A DNA stretch of 64,000 bases from Mycetocola lacteus (GCF_003667575.1 NZ_RCUY01000002.1:558001-622000), one strand, 5' to 3'. Positions 25,331 to 37,529 are shown, numbered from the stretch's first letter. The notes: a model not told the origin generated them from the letters alone. Translations and numbers: made by a program.

Positions 25331-25365
25331 CCAAATTAACTTTAGGGTGCCTAAAGTTAATTTGG
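25331..25365. repeat. Perfect 35-base palindrome between convergent genes
   Basis: The 16-base arm CCAAATTAACTTTAGG is followed by three bases and its exact inverted copy. The element is strongly AT-rich against a GC-rich background. It sits after one terminator and 28 bases beyond the end of the threonine aldolase gene, so it is not in a promoter of any visible gene. It may be an orphan regulator site, an extra terminator hairpin or a recombination site. Confidence 0.85.
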
Positions 25366-25392
25366 CTGGGAACCCGTAAACCTTAGCCGCCG

Positions 25393-26466
25393 CTATCGGG
25401 CGGGCAGCGCAGCGGCGATCGCCGCGATGAAGGCGTCCACATCGGCCTCGGTGGTGTCGAAGGCGGTCATCCAGCGGACCTGCTCGAGGGAGGCGTCCCA
25501 GTCGTAGAAGCGGAAAGACTCGCGCACCTTCTCGGCGGCGGCCGCGGGCAGCGAGGCGAAGATGCCGTTGACCTGGGTGTCCTGGGCGAAGGACAGGCCG
25601 GTGATCTCACCGGCGGCGATTTTCGTCTCCAGCCCCGCACGCAGGCGCGCGGCCATCGCGTTGGCGTGGGCAGCACCGCGCAGCCACAGGTCGCCCTCAA
25701 GCAGCGCGACCAGCTGGGCCGAGACAAAGCGCAGCTTCGAGGCCAGCTGCATGTTCATCTTGCGCAGGTAGTCCACGCCGTGGGCACGTTCGGGGTTCAG
25801 GACCACCACGGCCTCCCCGAAGACCAGCCCGTTCTTGGTTCCGCCGAAGGACACCACGTCGACCCCGGCGTCCGTGGTGAAGGCGCGCAGCGGCAGGTTC
25901 AGTGCGGCCGCGGCGCTGGCGATCCGGGCACCATCCAGGTGCAGGGCAAGGCCCTGGGAGTGCGCAAACTCGGCGATCGCGGCGATTTCCTCGGGGGTGT
26001 ACAGGGTCCCGAACTCGGTGGACTGGGTGATCGACACCGCGTGCGGCTCGGCCCGGTGTACGTCCCCGAACCCGTAGGCCTCGGTGGCGATCAGCTCGGG
26101 GGTCAGCTTGCCGTCCGGGGTCGCGACCGGCAGCAGCTTGAGCCCGCCGACCCGCTCGGGGGCACCACACTCATCGGTGTTGATGTGGGCGGAGGCCGCG
26201 GTGATGACGGCACCCCAGCGCGGCACCACCGACTGCAGGCTGAGCACGTTGGCGCCGGTCCCGTTGAACACCGGGAACACCTGCGCCTGCTCGCCAAAGT
26301 GCCCACGCATCACCTCGCCAAGACGGGCGGTATAGACATCGTCGCCGTAGGCCGACTGGTGTCCACCGTTGGCGGCGACCAGCGCCTCCAACACCTCGGG
26401 GTGGGCTCCGGCGTAGTTGTCGGAGGCGAAGTGGCGAACGGAGGAATCGTGCAGTGCGGAGGTCAT
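25393..26466 (-). CDS. ltaE: Low-specificity L-threonine aldolase
   Basis: The 357-residue pyridoxal phosphate enzyme splits L-threonine and related beta-hydroxy amino acids into glycine and an aldehyde. The cofactor Lys is Lys211 in SFGGTKNG, with Asp178 in HLDGAR and the stacking His94. The start is the ATG at 26466, giving the standard N-terminus (a SSVRHFASDNYAGAHPEV block follows), with GAGG just upstream; the frame continues open upstream without coding character. It is monocistronic. Confidence 0.92.
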   Translation of the reverse strand: MTSALHDSSVRHFASDNYAGAHPEVLEALVAANGGHQSAYGDDVYTARLGEVMRGHFGEQAQVFPVFNGTGANVLSLQSVVPRWGAVITAASAHINTDECGAPERVGGLKLLPVATPDGKLTPELIATEAYGFGDVHRAEPHAVSITQSTEFGTLYTPEEIAAIAEFAHSQGLALHLDGARIASAAAALNLPLRAFTTDAGVDVVSFGGTKNGLVFGEAVVVLNPERAHGVDYLRKMNMQLASKLRFVSAQLVALLEGDLWLRGAAHANAMAARLRAGLETKIAAGEITGLSFAQDTQVNGIFASLPAAAAEKVRESFRFYDWDASLEQVRWMTAFDTTEADVDAFIAAIAAALPAR

Positions 26467-26510
26467 ACCCTCTATGCAATCACGAATTTTGCCGGGCTCG
26501 CCACGGGCAG

Positions 26511-26545
26511 ACAAAAGTGGCGGTGTCCCGAAGAACACCGCCACT
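26511..26545 (-). terminator. Terminator of the ABC-2 efflux operon
   Basis: AGTGGCGGTGT (26516-26526) pairs exactly with 26535-26545; on the minus strand it is followed by TTTTG. It lies 14 bases after the permease stop codon. Confidence 0.85.
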
Positions 26546-26558
26546 CTCGCGCCCGGAT

Positions 26559-27683
26559 CTAGCCGCGCAGCGCCTCGCTCAGCTTGAGCTTGCCACCGGT
26601 GTGCAGCAGCGATCCGCGGTAGATGCGGGCGGCCAGCAGAATCACCACGACCACCGAGACCAGCAGAATCGCCAGGGCCACCAGCGGCTCCCACCACTGC
26701 GCGTCACCGAAGAAGAGCCGCACGGGCATGCCCACCGGGGCGGAGAAGGGCACGTAGCTGAGCACGGTCATAACCACCGGGTTGTCGTTGAAGAAGGCGA
26801 CCCCGAAGTAGGGAATCATCACCAGCATGGTCACCGGGGTGATCGCCGAGCCCACATCCTCCTGCCGCGACACCAGCGAGGCGAGGCCCGCAAACAGCGC
26901 GGCCAGCAGCACGAACCCGAAGATGAAGAACACCACAAACCAGATGATTGGTGCCCCGACTCCGGCCAGCAGCGCGTCCTGACCGGTGGCCGAGAGGCCG
27001 ATGATCGCGACCGCGGCAATCGCCGCAACCTGGGCAAAGGCCAGCAGCGAGTTCCCCAGCACCTTGCCCGCGAGGAGCACGCGAACCGAGATCGTGGACA
27101 TCAGGATCTCGACGATTCGGGTCGACTTTTCTTCAACCACCGACTGGGCGATCACGCTGCCGAAGGTGACCGCGGACATCATAAAGATCAGCCCGAATGC
27201 GAGCGCCATGATGAAGCGCAGCGGTCCGGTGACCCCGTCCCCTCCCAGCAGTTCGATCTGCGGACGCAGGGTCAGCGCATCGGTCAGCGCATCGGGTGCC
27301 TTCTCCTGGGCGATGATGGTGACCCCGGTGGGGTTTTTCTGGGTCGGCTGCTCGGCGATGACCGCCGCATCCACCTTGCCCTCACGCACCAGCGCGCGGG
27401 CATCCTCGTTGCTGGCGACGCTTTCCACGTCGAAGGTTTGGGTGTCCAGGATCGCGGCCACCGGACCGGCCGCGGCCACCCGAGACTTCTCATCTCCGGA
27501 GAACCCGCCCCCGGCGGCAAACCCGCTGAGCAGCACACCGATTAGCACCAGCACGATCAGCGAGGCGGAGGAGAACAGGAACGCCTTGCTGCGCAGACGC
27601 TGGGTCATCTCCCGCTCGGCGACCAGCCAGGTGGTGGACAGGACCGAGGGGGCGGCGGGGGCTACTGGGCGTGTGGTACTCAC
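26559..27683 (-). CDS. ABC-2 type efflux permease (NatB-like)
   Basis: The 374-residue protein has one N-terminal membrane segment (about 36-55), an outer domain of about 100 residues and five or more C-terminal membrane segments with the NatB-type motif VEEKSTRIVEILMSTISVR near residues 186-204. It resembles Na+-efflux permeases such as NatB. It overlaps the ATPase gene by an ATGA junction, so they form one exporter. Sodium export is a family association, not shown here. Confidence 0.88.
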   Translation of the reverse strand: MSTTRPVAPAAPSVLSTTWLVAEREMTQRLRSKAFLFSSASLIVLVLIGVLLSGFAAGGGFSGDEKSRVAAAGPVAAILDTQTFDVESVASNEDARALVREGKVDAAVIAEQPTQKNPTGVTIIAQEKAPDALTDALTLRPQIELLGGDGVTGPLRFIMALAFGLIFMMSAVTFGSVIAQSVVEEKSTRIVEILMSTISVRVLLAGKVLGNSLLAFAQVAAIAAVAIIGLSATGQDALLAGVGAPIIWFVVFFIFGFVLLAALFAGLASLVSRQEDVGSAITPVTMLVMIPYFGVAFFNDNPVVMTVLSYVPFSAPVGMPVRLFFGDAQWWEPLVALAILLVSVVVVILLAARIYRGSLLHTGGKLKLSEALRG

Positions 27684-28564
27684 TGGACTACCTCCCGATA
27701 GATCTGGGCGAGCGAGGGACGAACGGGGGTAAACGCGTGCACGGGGCCGCGTTCGAGGGCACCACGCAGCACCAGCTGCGCGCGTTCGGCGGTGTCGGCA
27801 TCGAACTCGACGTGTCCACCATCAAAGCTCAGGACCGAGATTCCGGGAACCTCACGCACCCAGCCGCCGTCCGCTTCGCTCTCCAGGCTGAAACGGTTAC
27901 CGCGGTGGGCGTCGCGCAGGCTCTGGGCCGAGCCGACCGCGCGGACCTGGCCGCCGGAGATGATCACGATGTCATCGCAGAGACGCTCAACGATGTCGAG
28001 CTGGTGGCTGGAGAACAGCACCGGAACCCCGGCGTTGGCGCGCTCCTTGAGCACCGCGAGGACCACATCCACAGCGAGCGGGTCGAGGCCCGAGAAGGGC
28101 TCATCCAGCACGAGGGCCAGCGGATCATGAACCAGCGCGGCGGCGATCTGCGCGCGCTGCTGGTTTCCCAGCGACAGGCTCTCGATGGTGTCGCCCCCGC
28201 GCTCGCCCAGACCCAGCTGATCGAGCAGACGCTCGGTGTTGCGCTTAGCGGTCTCGGCACCGAGACCGTGCAGGCGCGCGAAGTAGGTGATCTGCTCGGC
28301 GACCTTCATCTTGGGGTAGAGCCCGCGCTCCTCGGGCATGTAGCCGATTCGGCGGCGATCCTGCTCCGAGAGTGGGGACCCGTCCAGCAGCACCTCGCCA
28401 CTGTCGGCCTCCAGCACGCCGAGCAGGATGCGCATCGTGGTGGTTTTGCCGGCACCGTTGCCGCCCACAAAACCGGTCATCCGGCCGGGCTCGATGGTGA
28501 AGCTCATGTTTGTGAGCACCTGACGGGTGACAAAGGATTTATTGATGCCGCGTATCTCCAGCAT
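27680..28564 (-). CDS. ABC transporter ATP-binding protein (NatA-like)
   Basis: The 294-residue ATPase has Walker A GGNGAGKTT at 34-42, Walker B ALVLDEP and a switch His in SSHQ. The signature reads LSLGNQQRAQ in place of LSGGQ, as in many NatA/YhaQ-type ATPases. The C-terminal domain of about 80 residues is typical of DUF4162-bearing members. The start at 28564 is set by GGAGGG three bases upstream. It is translationally coupled to the permease. Confidence 0.9.
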   Translation of the reverse strand: MLEIRGINKSFVTRQVLTNMSFTIEPGRMTGFVGGNGAGKTTTMRILLGVLEADSGEVLLDGSPLSEQDRRRIGYMPEERGLYPKMKVAEQITYFARLHGLGAETAKRNTERLLDQLGLGERGGDTIESLSLGNQQRAQIAAALVHDPLALVLDEPFSGLDPLAVDVVLAVLKERANAGVPVLFSSHQLDIVERLCDDIVIISGGQVRAVGSAQSLRDAHRGNRFSLESEADGGWVREVPGISVLSFDGGHVEFDADTAERAQLVLRGALERGPVHAFTPVRPSLAQIYREVVQ

Positions 28565-28718
28565 GGGCCCTCCAATCGTGTTGTCACCCCAGGCTATTCG
28601 GGCGGCACCGTGCGGGTCGTCCCTCACCCGGCGGATTTTGCCCCTCCGCCGAATGGCGGATACGCGGCATAAAACGGCCGGAACGGAGGATTGGGTTTCC
28701 CCAGAGATTCGCCTAGAG

Positions 28719-28737
28719 TTAGGTAATGCTCAGCTTA
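28719..28737 (+). promoter_or_regulatory. IdeR/DtxR-like iron box overlapping the start of the SIP gene
   Basis: TTAGGTAATGCTCAGCTTA matches the 19-base iron-box consensus at roughly two thirds of positions and includes the start codon. It would block a leaderless transcript when iron is plentiful, which suits a siderophore-related gene. Confidence 0.5.
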
Positions 28738-29682
28738 GGAGAATCGCAGGTTTTGGTCCGCACCGATCGCCCCGCCTACCACCCCTGGCCCGCCAAAGTC
28801 TCGGCGGTGACCGAGCTCTCACCGCACTTCACCCGGGTCACCTTCCGGGATGATGAGCTGCAATTCTTCGGCACCGACCTGCTGGATCAGCGCATCAAGA
28901 TCCTCTTCCCGCTGCCCGGGCAGGCCCTGTTTACGCTGCCGAACCTCGACGGCAACGCCTGGTGGGAGTTCTGGCGCGACCTCCCCGAGGAGGAGCGGGC
29001 TCCGTTCCGCACCTACACCGTGCGCGACGTACGACCGGCACTCGGCGAGGTCGATGTGGACTTCGTGGTGCACTCGGTTCCCGAGGGCTCCGAGGTGGGC
29101 CCGGCCGGGAAGTGGCTGCTGACCGCGCAGCCGGGCGACGAGGTGTACCTGGTGGGGCCGGACGCACGCAGCCTGGAATCCGCCATCGGCATCGACTGGC
29201 ACCCGGGGGACGCCACCCGCCTCCTCCTGGCGGGGGACGAGACCGCACTGCCCGCGATTGCCGGGATCCTGCGTGACCTGCCCGCGGATGCGGTCGGCGA
29301 CGCACTGATCGAAGTGCCCACCGCCGCGGATGCCCTCGAGCTGGAGCATCCCACCGGGGTCGCCGTCACGCTGATCGCCCGCGAGGGTGCCGAGCACGGC
29401 GCGGGCCTGATCCGGGCGATGGATGAGTGGATCGCCGGCCACGGCGAGCTGATTGAGGCCGCCCGGGCACCCCGTGCGCAGAAGCTGGTCGACGTGGACG
29501 TTGACACCGACATTCTCTGGGAGACCCCCACCGATGCGGACTCGGGCGAGTTCTATGCGTGGCTGGCGGGCGAATCCGGCGTAATCAAGCAGCTGCGCCG
29601 CACCCTGGTCACCACCCAGGGAGTGGACCGTCGTCGCGTGGCCTTCATGGGATATTGGCGGATCGGAAAGGCCGAGAACTAG
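28726..29682 (+). CDS. Siderophore-interacting FAD/NAD(P)H reductase (SIP family)
   Basis: The 318-residue protein should release iron from imported ferric siderophores by reduction. It shows the flavin motif RTYTVRD at residues 95-101 and the family block GDETALPA at 170-177, and ends with the GYWRIGKAEN tail typical of ViuB-like proteins. The ATG at 28726 follows TAGAGT by exactly six bases, so the mRNA is probably leaderless, and the start lies within an iron-box-like sequence. No siderophore transporter is adjacent. Confidence 0.92.
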   Translation: MLSLGESQVLVRTDRPAYHPWPAKVSAVTELSPHFTRVTFRDDELQFFGTDLLDQRIKILFPLPGQALFTLPNLDGNAWWEFWRDLPEEERAPFRTYTVRDVRPALGEVDVDFVVHSVPEGSEVGPAGKWLLTAQPGDEVYLVGPDARSLESAIGIDWHPGDATRLLLAGDETALPAIAGILRDLPADAVGDALIEVPTAADALELEHPTGVAVTLIAREGAEHGAGLIRAMDEWIAGHGELIEAARAPRAQKLVDVDVDTDILWETPTDADSGEFYAWLAGESGVIKQLRRTLVTTQGVDRRRVAFMGYWRIGKAEN

Positions 29683-29742
29683 GCTCGTTATACCCCGGAA
29701 ACACGCCGTTTACCCGCCCGTCACCGAATGCTACGAGGCGTA

Positions 29743-29771
29743 TTGACACGGTGAAATATTGGGAGTATTCA
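29743..29771 (+). promoter_or_regulatory. Promoter of the wall-anchored protein gene
   Basis: A perfect -35 TTGACA (29743-29748), a 17-base spacer and TATTCA (29766-29771) precede the gene at 29832 and would give a leader of about 54 bases. Confidence 0.6.
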
Positions 29772-29831
29772 TTGGGGTAGGAGCGCCGGGACGGGAATAC
29801 CCGGGGCTCTTCCCCCAACGAACGGATAACC

Positions 29832-31388
<1,557 letters not shown>

Positions 31389-31398
31389 TCACACCCCA

Positions 31399-31449
31399 CA
31401 CACGCGGCGGCGGCCGGGAGGGTTTCCTCCCGGCCGCCGCCGTGTTTTT
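31399..31449 (+). terminator. Strong terminator of the wall-anchored protein gene
   Basis: A long GC-rich hairpin with GGCGGCGGCCGGGAGG in the left arm and its inverted copy in the right arm is followed by GTGTTTTT. Confidence 0.9.
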
Positions 31450-31518
31450 GATGCCCCGGGGCGACCCGGTAACGATCCGCGTAGACGCCGCTCTCGGCAT
31501 ACGCCGGATCGGGATGGC

Positions 31519-32511
31519 CTAGTCCGGCAGCAACCCGAGAGCCGCCACCGCATCGCGTTCGGCGATCAGCTCGGCCACCGAGGCGTCGATTCTGGCGCGG
31601 GAGAACTCGTCGATGTCGATATCCGGAACGATCGCCCAGCGCCCCTCGATGGACTGAGCGGGGAACGAGGAGACCAACCCGGCCGGGACCCCATAGGATC
31701 CATCGGACACCAGGGCCACGCTGGTCCAGGCATCCCCGGGGGTGCCGAGCACCCAGTCACGCATGTGATCGATGGCCGCGGATGCCGCAGAGGCGGCCGA
31801 GGAAGAGCCACGTGCGGCGATGATTTCGGCCCCGCGCTTGGCCACCCGGTCGATATACGCGCCGCGCGCCCAGTCCACATCCACCGCGGCGAGCGCGGCC
31901 ACCTCGCCGATGCTGGCCTGGCTGAGGTCGGGATACTGGGTGGGCGAGTGGTTGCCCCACACGGTGATCCCGGTGACCTCGGTGACCGGGACGCCGGCCT
32001 CGGCGGCGAGGATCCCCACCGCCCGGTTGTGGTCCAGCCGGGTGAGCGCGGTGAAGCGTTCGGCGGGCAGGTCGGGGGCGTTGCGCTGGGCGATCAGCGC
32101 GTTGGTGTTGGCGGGGTTACCCACCACGATGACCCGCACGTCCGCGGCGGCGTGATCGTTGATCGCCCGACCCTGCGGACCGAAGATACCCGCGTTGGCC
32201 TCCAGCAGGTCGGCGCGCTCCATACCCGCGGTGCGCGGCCGCGCACCCACCAGGAACACGATGTTGGCATCGGTGAACGCCTCGGTGGCGTCGGTGTGTA
32301 CGCTGACCTGATCCAGCAGCGGGAAGGCTCCGTCGATCAGTTCCAGCTGTGTCCCCGCGGCGGCGGCTTCGCCGGCCGGGATCTCCAGGAGGCGCAGTCG
32401 GACCGGGGTATCCGGGCCGAGCAGATCGCCCGCGGCGAGACGGAAGAGAAGCGCGTAGCCGATGTTTCCGCCCGCGCCGCTCACGGCAATGGTGACCGGT
32501 TGTGTACTCAT
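31519..32511 (-). CDS. mdh: Malate dehydrogenase
   Basis: The 330-residue enzyme interconverts malate and oxaloacetate in the citric acid cycle. It shows the NAD motif GAGGNIG (12-18), substrate Arg91 and Arg93 in GARPRTAGM, the GNPANTNAL block (131-139), and catalytic His188 in [11 protein letters not shown]. The length and cytosolic-type motifs fit the actinobacterial group. The start at 32511 follows TAGACT by seven bases, so it may be leaderless; an ATG at 32562 would add an atypical tail. It is divergent from acetyl-CoA synthetase. Confidence 0.95.
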   Translation of the reverse strand: MSTQPVTIAVSGAGGNIGYALLFRLAAGDLLGPDTPVRLRLLEIPAGEAAAAGTQLELIDGAFPLLDQVSVHTDATEAFTDANIVFLVGARPRTAGMERADLLEANAGIFGPQGRAINDHAAADVRVIVVGNPANTNALIAQRNAPDLPAERFTALTRLDHNRAVGILAAEAGVPVTEVTGITVWGNHSPTQYPDLSQASIGEVAALAAVDVDWARGAYIDRVAKRGAEIIAARGSSSAASAASAAIDHMRDWVLGTPGDAWTSVALVSDGSYGVPAGLVSSFPAQSIEGRWAIVPDIDIDEFSRARIDASVAELIAERDAVAALGLLPD

Positions 32512-32637
32512 ACCGCCGAGTCTAAGCCGGGAAGGTTGCTCCTGTCCCGGATCCTTACACAATCCGTACGCGCATCCGCGTTACGGCCGGTTACGCACGG
32601 ATCCGCACGCATCCGGCGCGGTGCCTACCCTAAAGAT

Positions 32638-34746
<2,109 letters not shown>

Positions 34747-34748
34747 TC

Positions 34749-35762
34749 TCACTGCGGACGGCGGCTTGGTGCCGTGGCCGGTTTGTCATTCGACCACAAC
34801 TTCATCGCGCGCCAGTCCTCGGGAAATCCCATCTCCCGCTCGGACCGGTCAGGTAGCTCGGAATAGACGTGTTCGATCTCCCCGCGTACCTTGTGAGCCC
34901 AGGGGGATCCCGGAGAAGCGGTGCCAAGCAATTTGGCTATCAGGGTCAACCCACCGAAGAGCTGCTCGCTTTGTCCACGCGGCAGCAGCTGAAGACCCTC
35001 CACGGTTCGCAGCGCAGTCGTCGACGTCGGGATGAGGGTCCGGTTCCACATGCGGCCGTGATGCGCTCCAATGTTGCGCAAGACCGTGAGCTGCTCAAGC
35101 CATCGTGCCAGCGGGTGGTTCTTCTTCGTCTTCGCTGCCTGGTTGGGTTTGAGTCGCGAGGGGTCGATAATGATGCCCAGACGCTCGGCGACCGCAAATT
35201 GTTCGGCCGCGCGCATTCCGTCAAACAGCATCGATAAGTCCGAGAAGTCGAGCACGTCCACCAACACCCAGATCGGAATCACCCCACCATATTTTTCCCG
35301 GTGATGCGCGATCACCGGAGAACGTCGCGCCGCGCGGTCAATACGAGAGGTCACATTTTTCATCCACGTTTCATGATCAAAGCCATCGCGAAAATGTGAG
35401 CGATCCGTATGCGCAATCGGCGATGATGCGCCCAGAACGTAGCTCAGATGACTCCGCAACGCGACCTCGACACGTTCGATCCCGTCATGTACGAGGGTGC
35501 GCAGCTTTCGGTCGAATTCGTACAGGGTCTCGATCGCTGTGAAACTGGTTCCCTCGATAAATCGCTCGGCTCGCCTCACAACACCGGAACCATCACTTTC
35601 GAGTACCCGATATGTGTGCCAGTACCCGCTCAGGCGGTAGTAGTTCACCGAGTGGAGCCACTGTTTTATGTCGTGGCTCGGCACCATCCCTCGACCGCAC
35701 AGAAGTTCAATCTGTTCGTCAAGGGTGAGAAACTTCTTCGGCGAAGTGAACACGAGACTCAT
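34749..35762 (-). CDS. Abi_2 family abortive-infection protein (HEPN-like)
   Basis: The 337-residue protein belongs to the Abi_2 (AbiD/AbiF) family, in which phage infection triggers growth arrest, probably by RNA cleavage. Conserved blocks are NYYRLSGYW (40-48), FDRKLRTLV (83-91), IERVEVALRSHL (96-107), and the HEPN ribonuclease motif R-x4-H at Arg229-His234 in RNIGAHH. Base composition is lower in GC and codon use differs from neighbouring housekeeping genes, suggesting horizontal gain. The stop codon lies three bases from that of acsA, without a terminator between. No antitoxin gene is fused or overlapping; related Abi_2 genes often act alone. Confidence 0.88.
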   Translation of the reverse strand: MSLVFTSPKKFLTLDEQIELLCGRGMVPSHDIKQWLHSVNYYRLSGYWHTYRVLESDGSGVVRRAERFIEGTSFTAIETLYEFDRKLRTLVHDGIERVEVALRSHLSYVLGASSPIAHTDRSHFRDGFDHETWMKNVTSRIDRAARRSPVIAHHREKYGGVIPIWVLVDVLDFSDLSMLFDGMRAAEQFAVAERLGIIIDPSRLKPNQAAKTKKNHPLARWLEQLTVLRNIGAHHGRMWNRTLIPTSTTALRTVEGLQLLPRGQSEQLFGGLTLIAKLLGTASPGSPWAHKVRGEIEHVYSELPDRSEREMGFPEDWRAMKLWSNDKPATAPSRRPQ

Positions 35763-35967
35763 GCTGCCAGGTTAAAGAGATCCAGCCCACACCAGCAGAA
35801 GCTGGGCGGGCTGAACGATTACCTTCAAGCTAACACACAAACCGCCACCAACCACCAAAAACCGTCGAAATAGGTGGAATGCCACTCACACTCAGGTGGT
35901 CGGTTCCGCCCGTCTCATCTCCGAGCAAACAGCGCCGGCGAAGTAGGACATCCCGTCCCACCGCAGA
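35763..35967. other. AT-richer gap between the Abi and HTH genes
   Basis: This 205-base stretch lies upstream of the Abi gene and downstream of the HTH gene; both read leftward. A hairpin with arms CCAGC/GCTGG at about 35785-35815 lies in the Abi leader, just upstream of the Abi start codon. No open reading frame in it looks coding. Confidence 0.4.
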
Positions 35968-36420
35968 CTACAGTTCGTCCTCCGTCGGGCAGGTTCCCGC
36001 CTCGGCCTCAGTCGGGCAGCCGTTGCCCTCGGTGGTCATCAGCTGGTTGATCCGCTGCGGGGTGAGCCGGAGCAGGCGCGCGATGTCGGCCTGACGCAGG
36101 CCCTGGTCGGCGAGTGCGCGGATCGTTTCGCGGCGCAGGCGGGCGGCCTCGGTCAACGCCGCACGACCGGCCTCCTCCTGGACGGCGGCCGCGGCCCAGA
36201 GGGCTTCGGCGTCGCCGGGGAGTTCGATCGCGGTGTCCACGATCACCCGGTCGGGTGCCACGGCCAGACACTCGCTGGCGATCTCGGCCGCGATTTCAGG
36301 GATGTCCCGCACGGTGGGCGACTGCCCCGAGGTGTCGAGCTCGGGAATTTCAATCTTCCACCAGCGTCCCGAACGCCGCGCGGTGGCCCGCAGGGGGCGA
36401 GCTTCGGTTTCCGCCGACAT
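35968..36420 (-). CDS. HicB-like protein with C-terminal helix-turn-helix
   Basis: The 150-residue protein has an N-terminal segment of HicB-like layout (about 12-65; RRSGRWWKIEIPELD, then an IAAEIASECLAV helix) and a helix-turn-helix at about 102-128 (IRALADQGLRQADIARLLR). The Glu/Thr/Cys-containing C-terminus has two CPTE copies. The start at 36420 has AAGGAA upstream; a longer in-frame start at 36459 has none. The layout is that of a HicB-type antitoxin or autoregulator, but no HicA-like toxin is adjacent. A promoter with TTGCAT, 17 bases and TCTATC precedes it. The exact function is unknown. Confidence 0.72.
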   Translation of the reverse strand: MSAETEARPLRATARRSGRWWKIEIPELDTSGQSPTVRDIPEIAAEIASECLAVAPDRVIVDTAIELPGDAEALWAAAAVQEEAGRAALTEAARLRRETIRALADQGLRQADIARLLRLTPQRINQLMTTEGNGCPTEAEAGTCPTEDEL

Positions 36421-36477
36421 GATTTTCCTTCCGGCTCGAAGCCTGAATTGAGGCCTCATCTCGAAATCTCTAGGGGG

Positions 36478-36506
36478 GATAGAGAGTCTTCGTAAATCTT
36501 ATGCAA
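36478..36506 (-). promoter_or_regulatory. Promoter of the HicB-like gene
   Basis: On the minus strand TTGCAT (36506-36501) and TCTATC (36483-36478) are separated by 17 bases, about 60 bases before the start codon. Confidence 0.5.
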
Positions 36507-36516
36507 CTTTTTTCGT

Positions 36517-36541
36517 CATCCGGGGAATATGCATCCGGGGA
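36517..36541 (+). promoter_or_regulatory. 10-base direct repeat upstream of the nitroreductase gene
   Basis: CATCCGGGGA occurs twice, at 36517-36526 and 36532-36541, in the divergent region between the HicB-like and nitroreductase genes. The tandem arrangement suggests a regulator site. Confidence 0.45.
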
Positions 36542-36658
36542 TGTGCGGTTACAGCTACACGTGCCCCGCGGAATCGCGCCGCACGTCGCACATAATAACC
36601 ATCGTTCCGCGGGTTCCATTCCCGCATGCGGCAGCTCAGACGCCCGAAAGGACCTCCC

Positions 36659-37249
36659 ATGACCATCACCGACACCTCACGTCACGCCGAAACCTCCGCT
36701 CCGATCAACAGCGTGCTGGCACAGCGTTGGAGCCCGCGCGCCTACATCGCCGACACCACCATCGACGAGACCAAGCTCACCTCGGCCCTCGAGGCTGCCC
36801 GCTGGTCCCCGAGCGCCAACAACAGCCAGCCCTGGCGCTTCATCGTGGCCCGTCGCGGCACCGAGTCCTTCCAGAAGGTTGTCGACGCACTGGTCGGCTT
36901 CAACCAGGCCTGGGCTCACCGCGCCAGCGTCCTGCTGGTGGCCGTGGCCAACACCAAGAACGCCGAGGGTGGCGAGCAGCCCTGGGCCATCTATGACCTC
37001 GGTCAGGCAGTCGCTCACCTGAGCGTGCAGGCTCACGAAGACGGTCTGTTTGTGCACCAGATGGCGGGCTTTGACCCGGCAGCCCTGGTGTCCTCGTTCG
37101 GTCTGGAGGAGGGCTTTGTGCCCTTCACCGTTTCCGCCATTGGAGAGCTCGCCGCCCCGGAGATCCTCGAGGACGAGTTCCTGCAGTCCCGTGAGGTGGC
37201 TCCGCGCGAGCGCAAGCCCCTCACCGAGATCGTTGTTGTCAACGACTAG
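36659..37249 (+). CDS. Nitroreductase family flavoprotein
   Basis: The 196-residue FMN enzyme reduces nitro or quinone compounds with NAD(P)H. The family blocks RWSPRAY (residues 22-28), AARWSPSANNSQPWRF (45-60) and the DLGQAVAHLSVQAHEDGL segment (about 113-130) are clear. The ATG at 36659 has AAAGGA upstream. A small ORF follows after seven bases and shares the downstream terminator. A divergent HicB-like gene lies upstream. Confidence 0.92.
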   Translation: MTITDTSRHAETSAPINSVLAQRWSPRAYIADTTIDETKLTSALEAARWSPSANNSQPWRFIVARRGTESFQKVVDALVGFNQAWAHRASVLLVAVANTKNAEGGEQPWAIYDLGQAVAHLSVQAHEDGLFVHQMAGFDPAALVSSFGLEEGFVPFTVSAIGELAAPEILEDEFLQSREVAPRERKPLTEIVVVND

Positions 37250-37256
37250 GTCGCCG

Positions 37257-37469
37257 ATGACACGTCGGCGTCGATTCTGGAAGGCCTGCACGGTCGGTTT
37301 GGCCGTGCTGCGTTTCCGGATCAGTCTGCTCCACCTCGGGTTTGTCCGGCAGGGTCTTGCCGGTCTCGAGGCGGACCTGGATTTGAACGCGCGGCCCGCA
37401 CAGCCGGAAGCCGAACGTATCGACGCCCCAGCGGTGGTGGATAAACCGCTGCTCACCCCGGTGAGCTAA
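37257..37469 (+). CDS. Small protein of unknown function
   Basis: A 70-codon frame starts seven bases after the nitroreductase stop and ends just before the strong terminator, so it lies in the same transcript. The product has a basic N-terminus (TRRRRFWK), one weakly hydrophobic stretch and an acidic, Pro/Ala-rich C-terminus. No family is recognised, and no good ribosome-binding site is visible beyond translational coupling. It could be a real short gene or untranslated 3' sequence. Confidence 0.35.
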   Translation: MTRRRRFWKACTVGLAVLRFRISLLHLGFVRQGLAGLEADLDLNARPAQPEAERIDAPAVVDKPLLTPVS

Positions 37470-37473
37470 CCCC

Positions 37474-37529
37474 GCAGACAAACGCCACGGACACGAAGAA
37501 TGGGTTCATCGTGTCCGTGGCGTTCTGCG
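37474..37529 (+). terminator. Terminator of the nitroreductase transcript
   Basis: AACGCCACGGACACGA (37481-37496) pairs exactly with 37509-37524; the flanking GCAGA/TCTGC extends the stem. Confidence 0.8.

Noticed and set aside
34749-37500. Prophage or integrative element
   Set aside because: Only an Abi gene and an HTH gene look foreign; no integrase, att repeat, transposase or phage structural gene is present.
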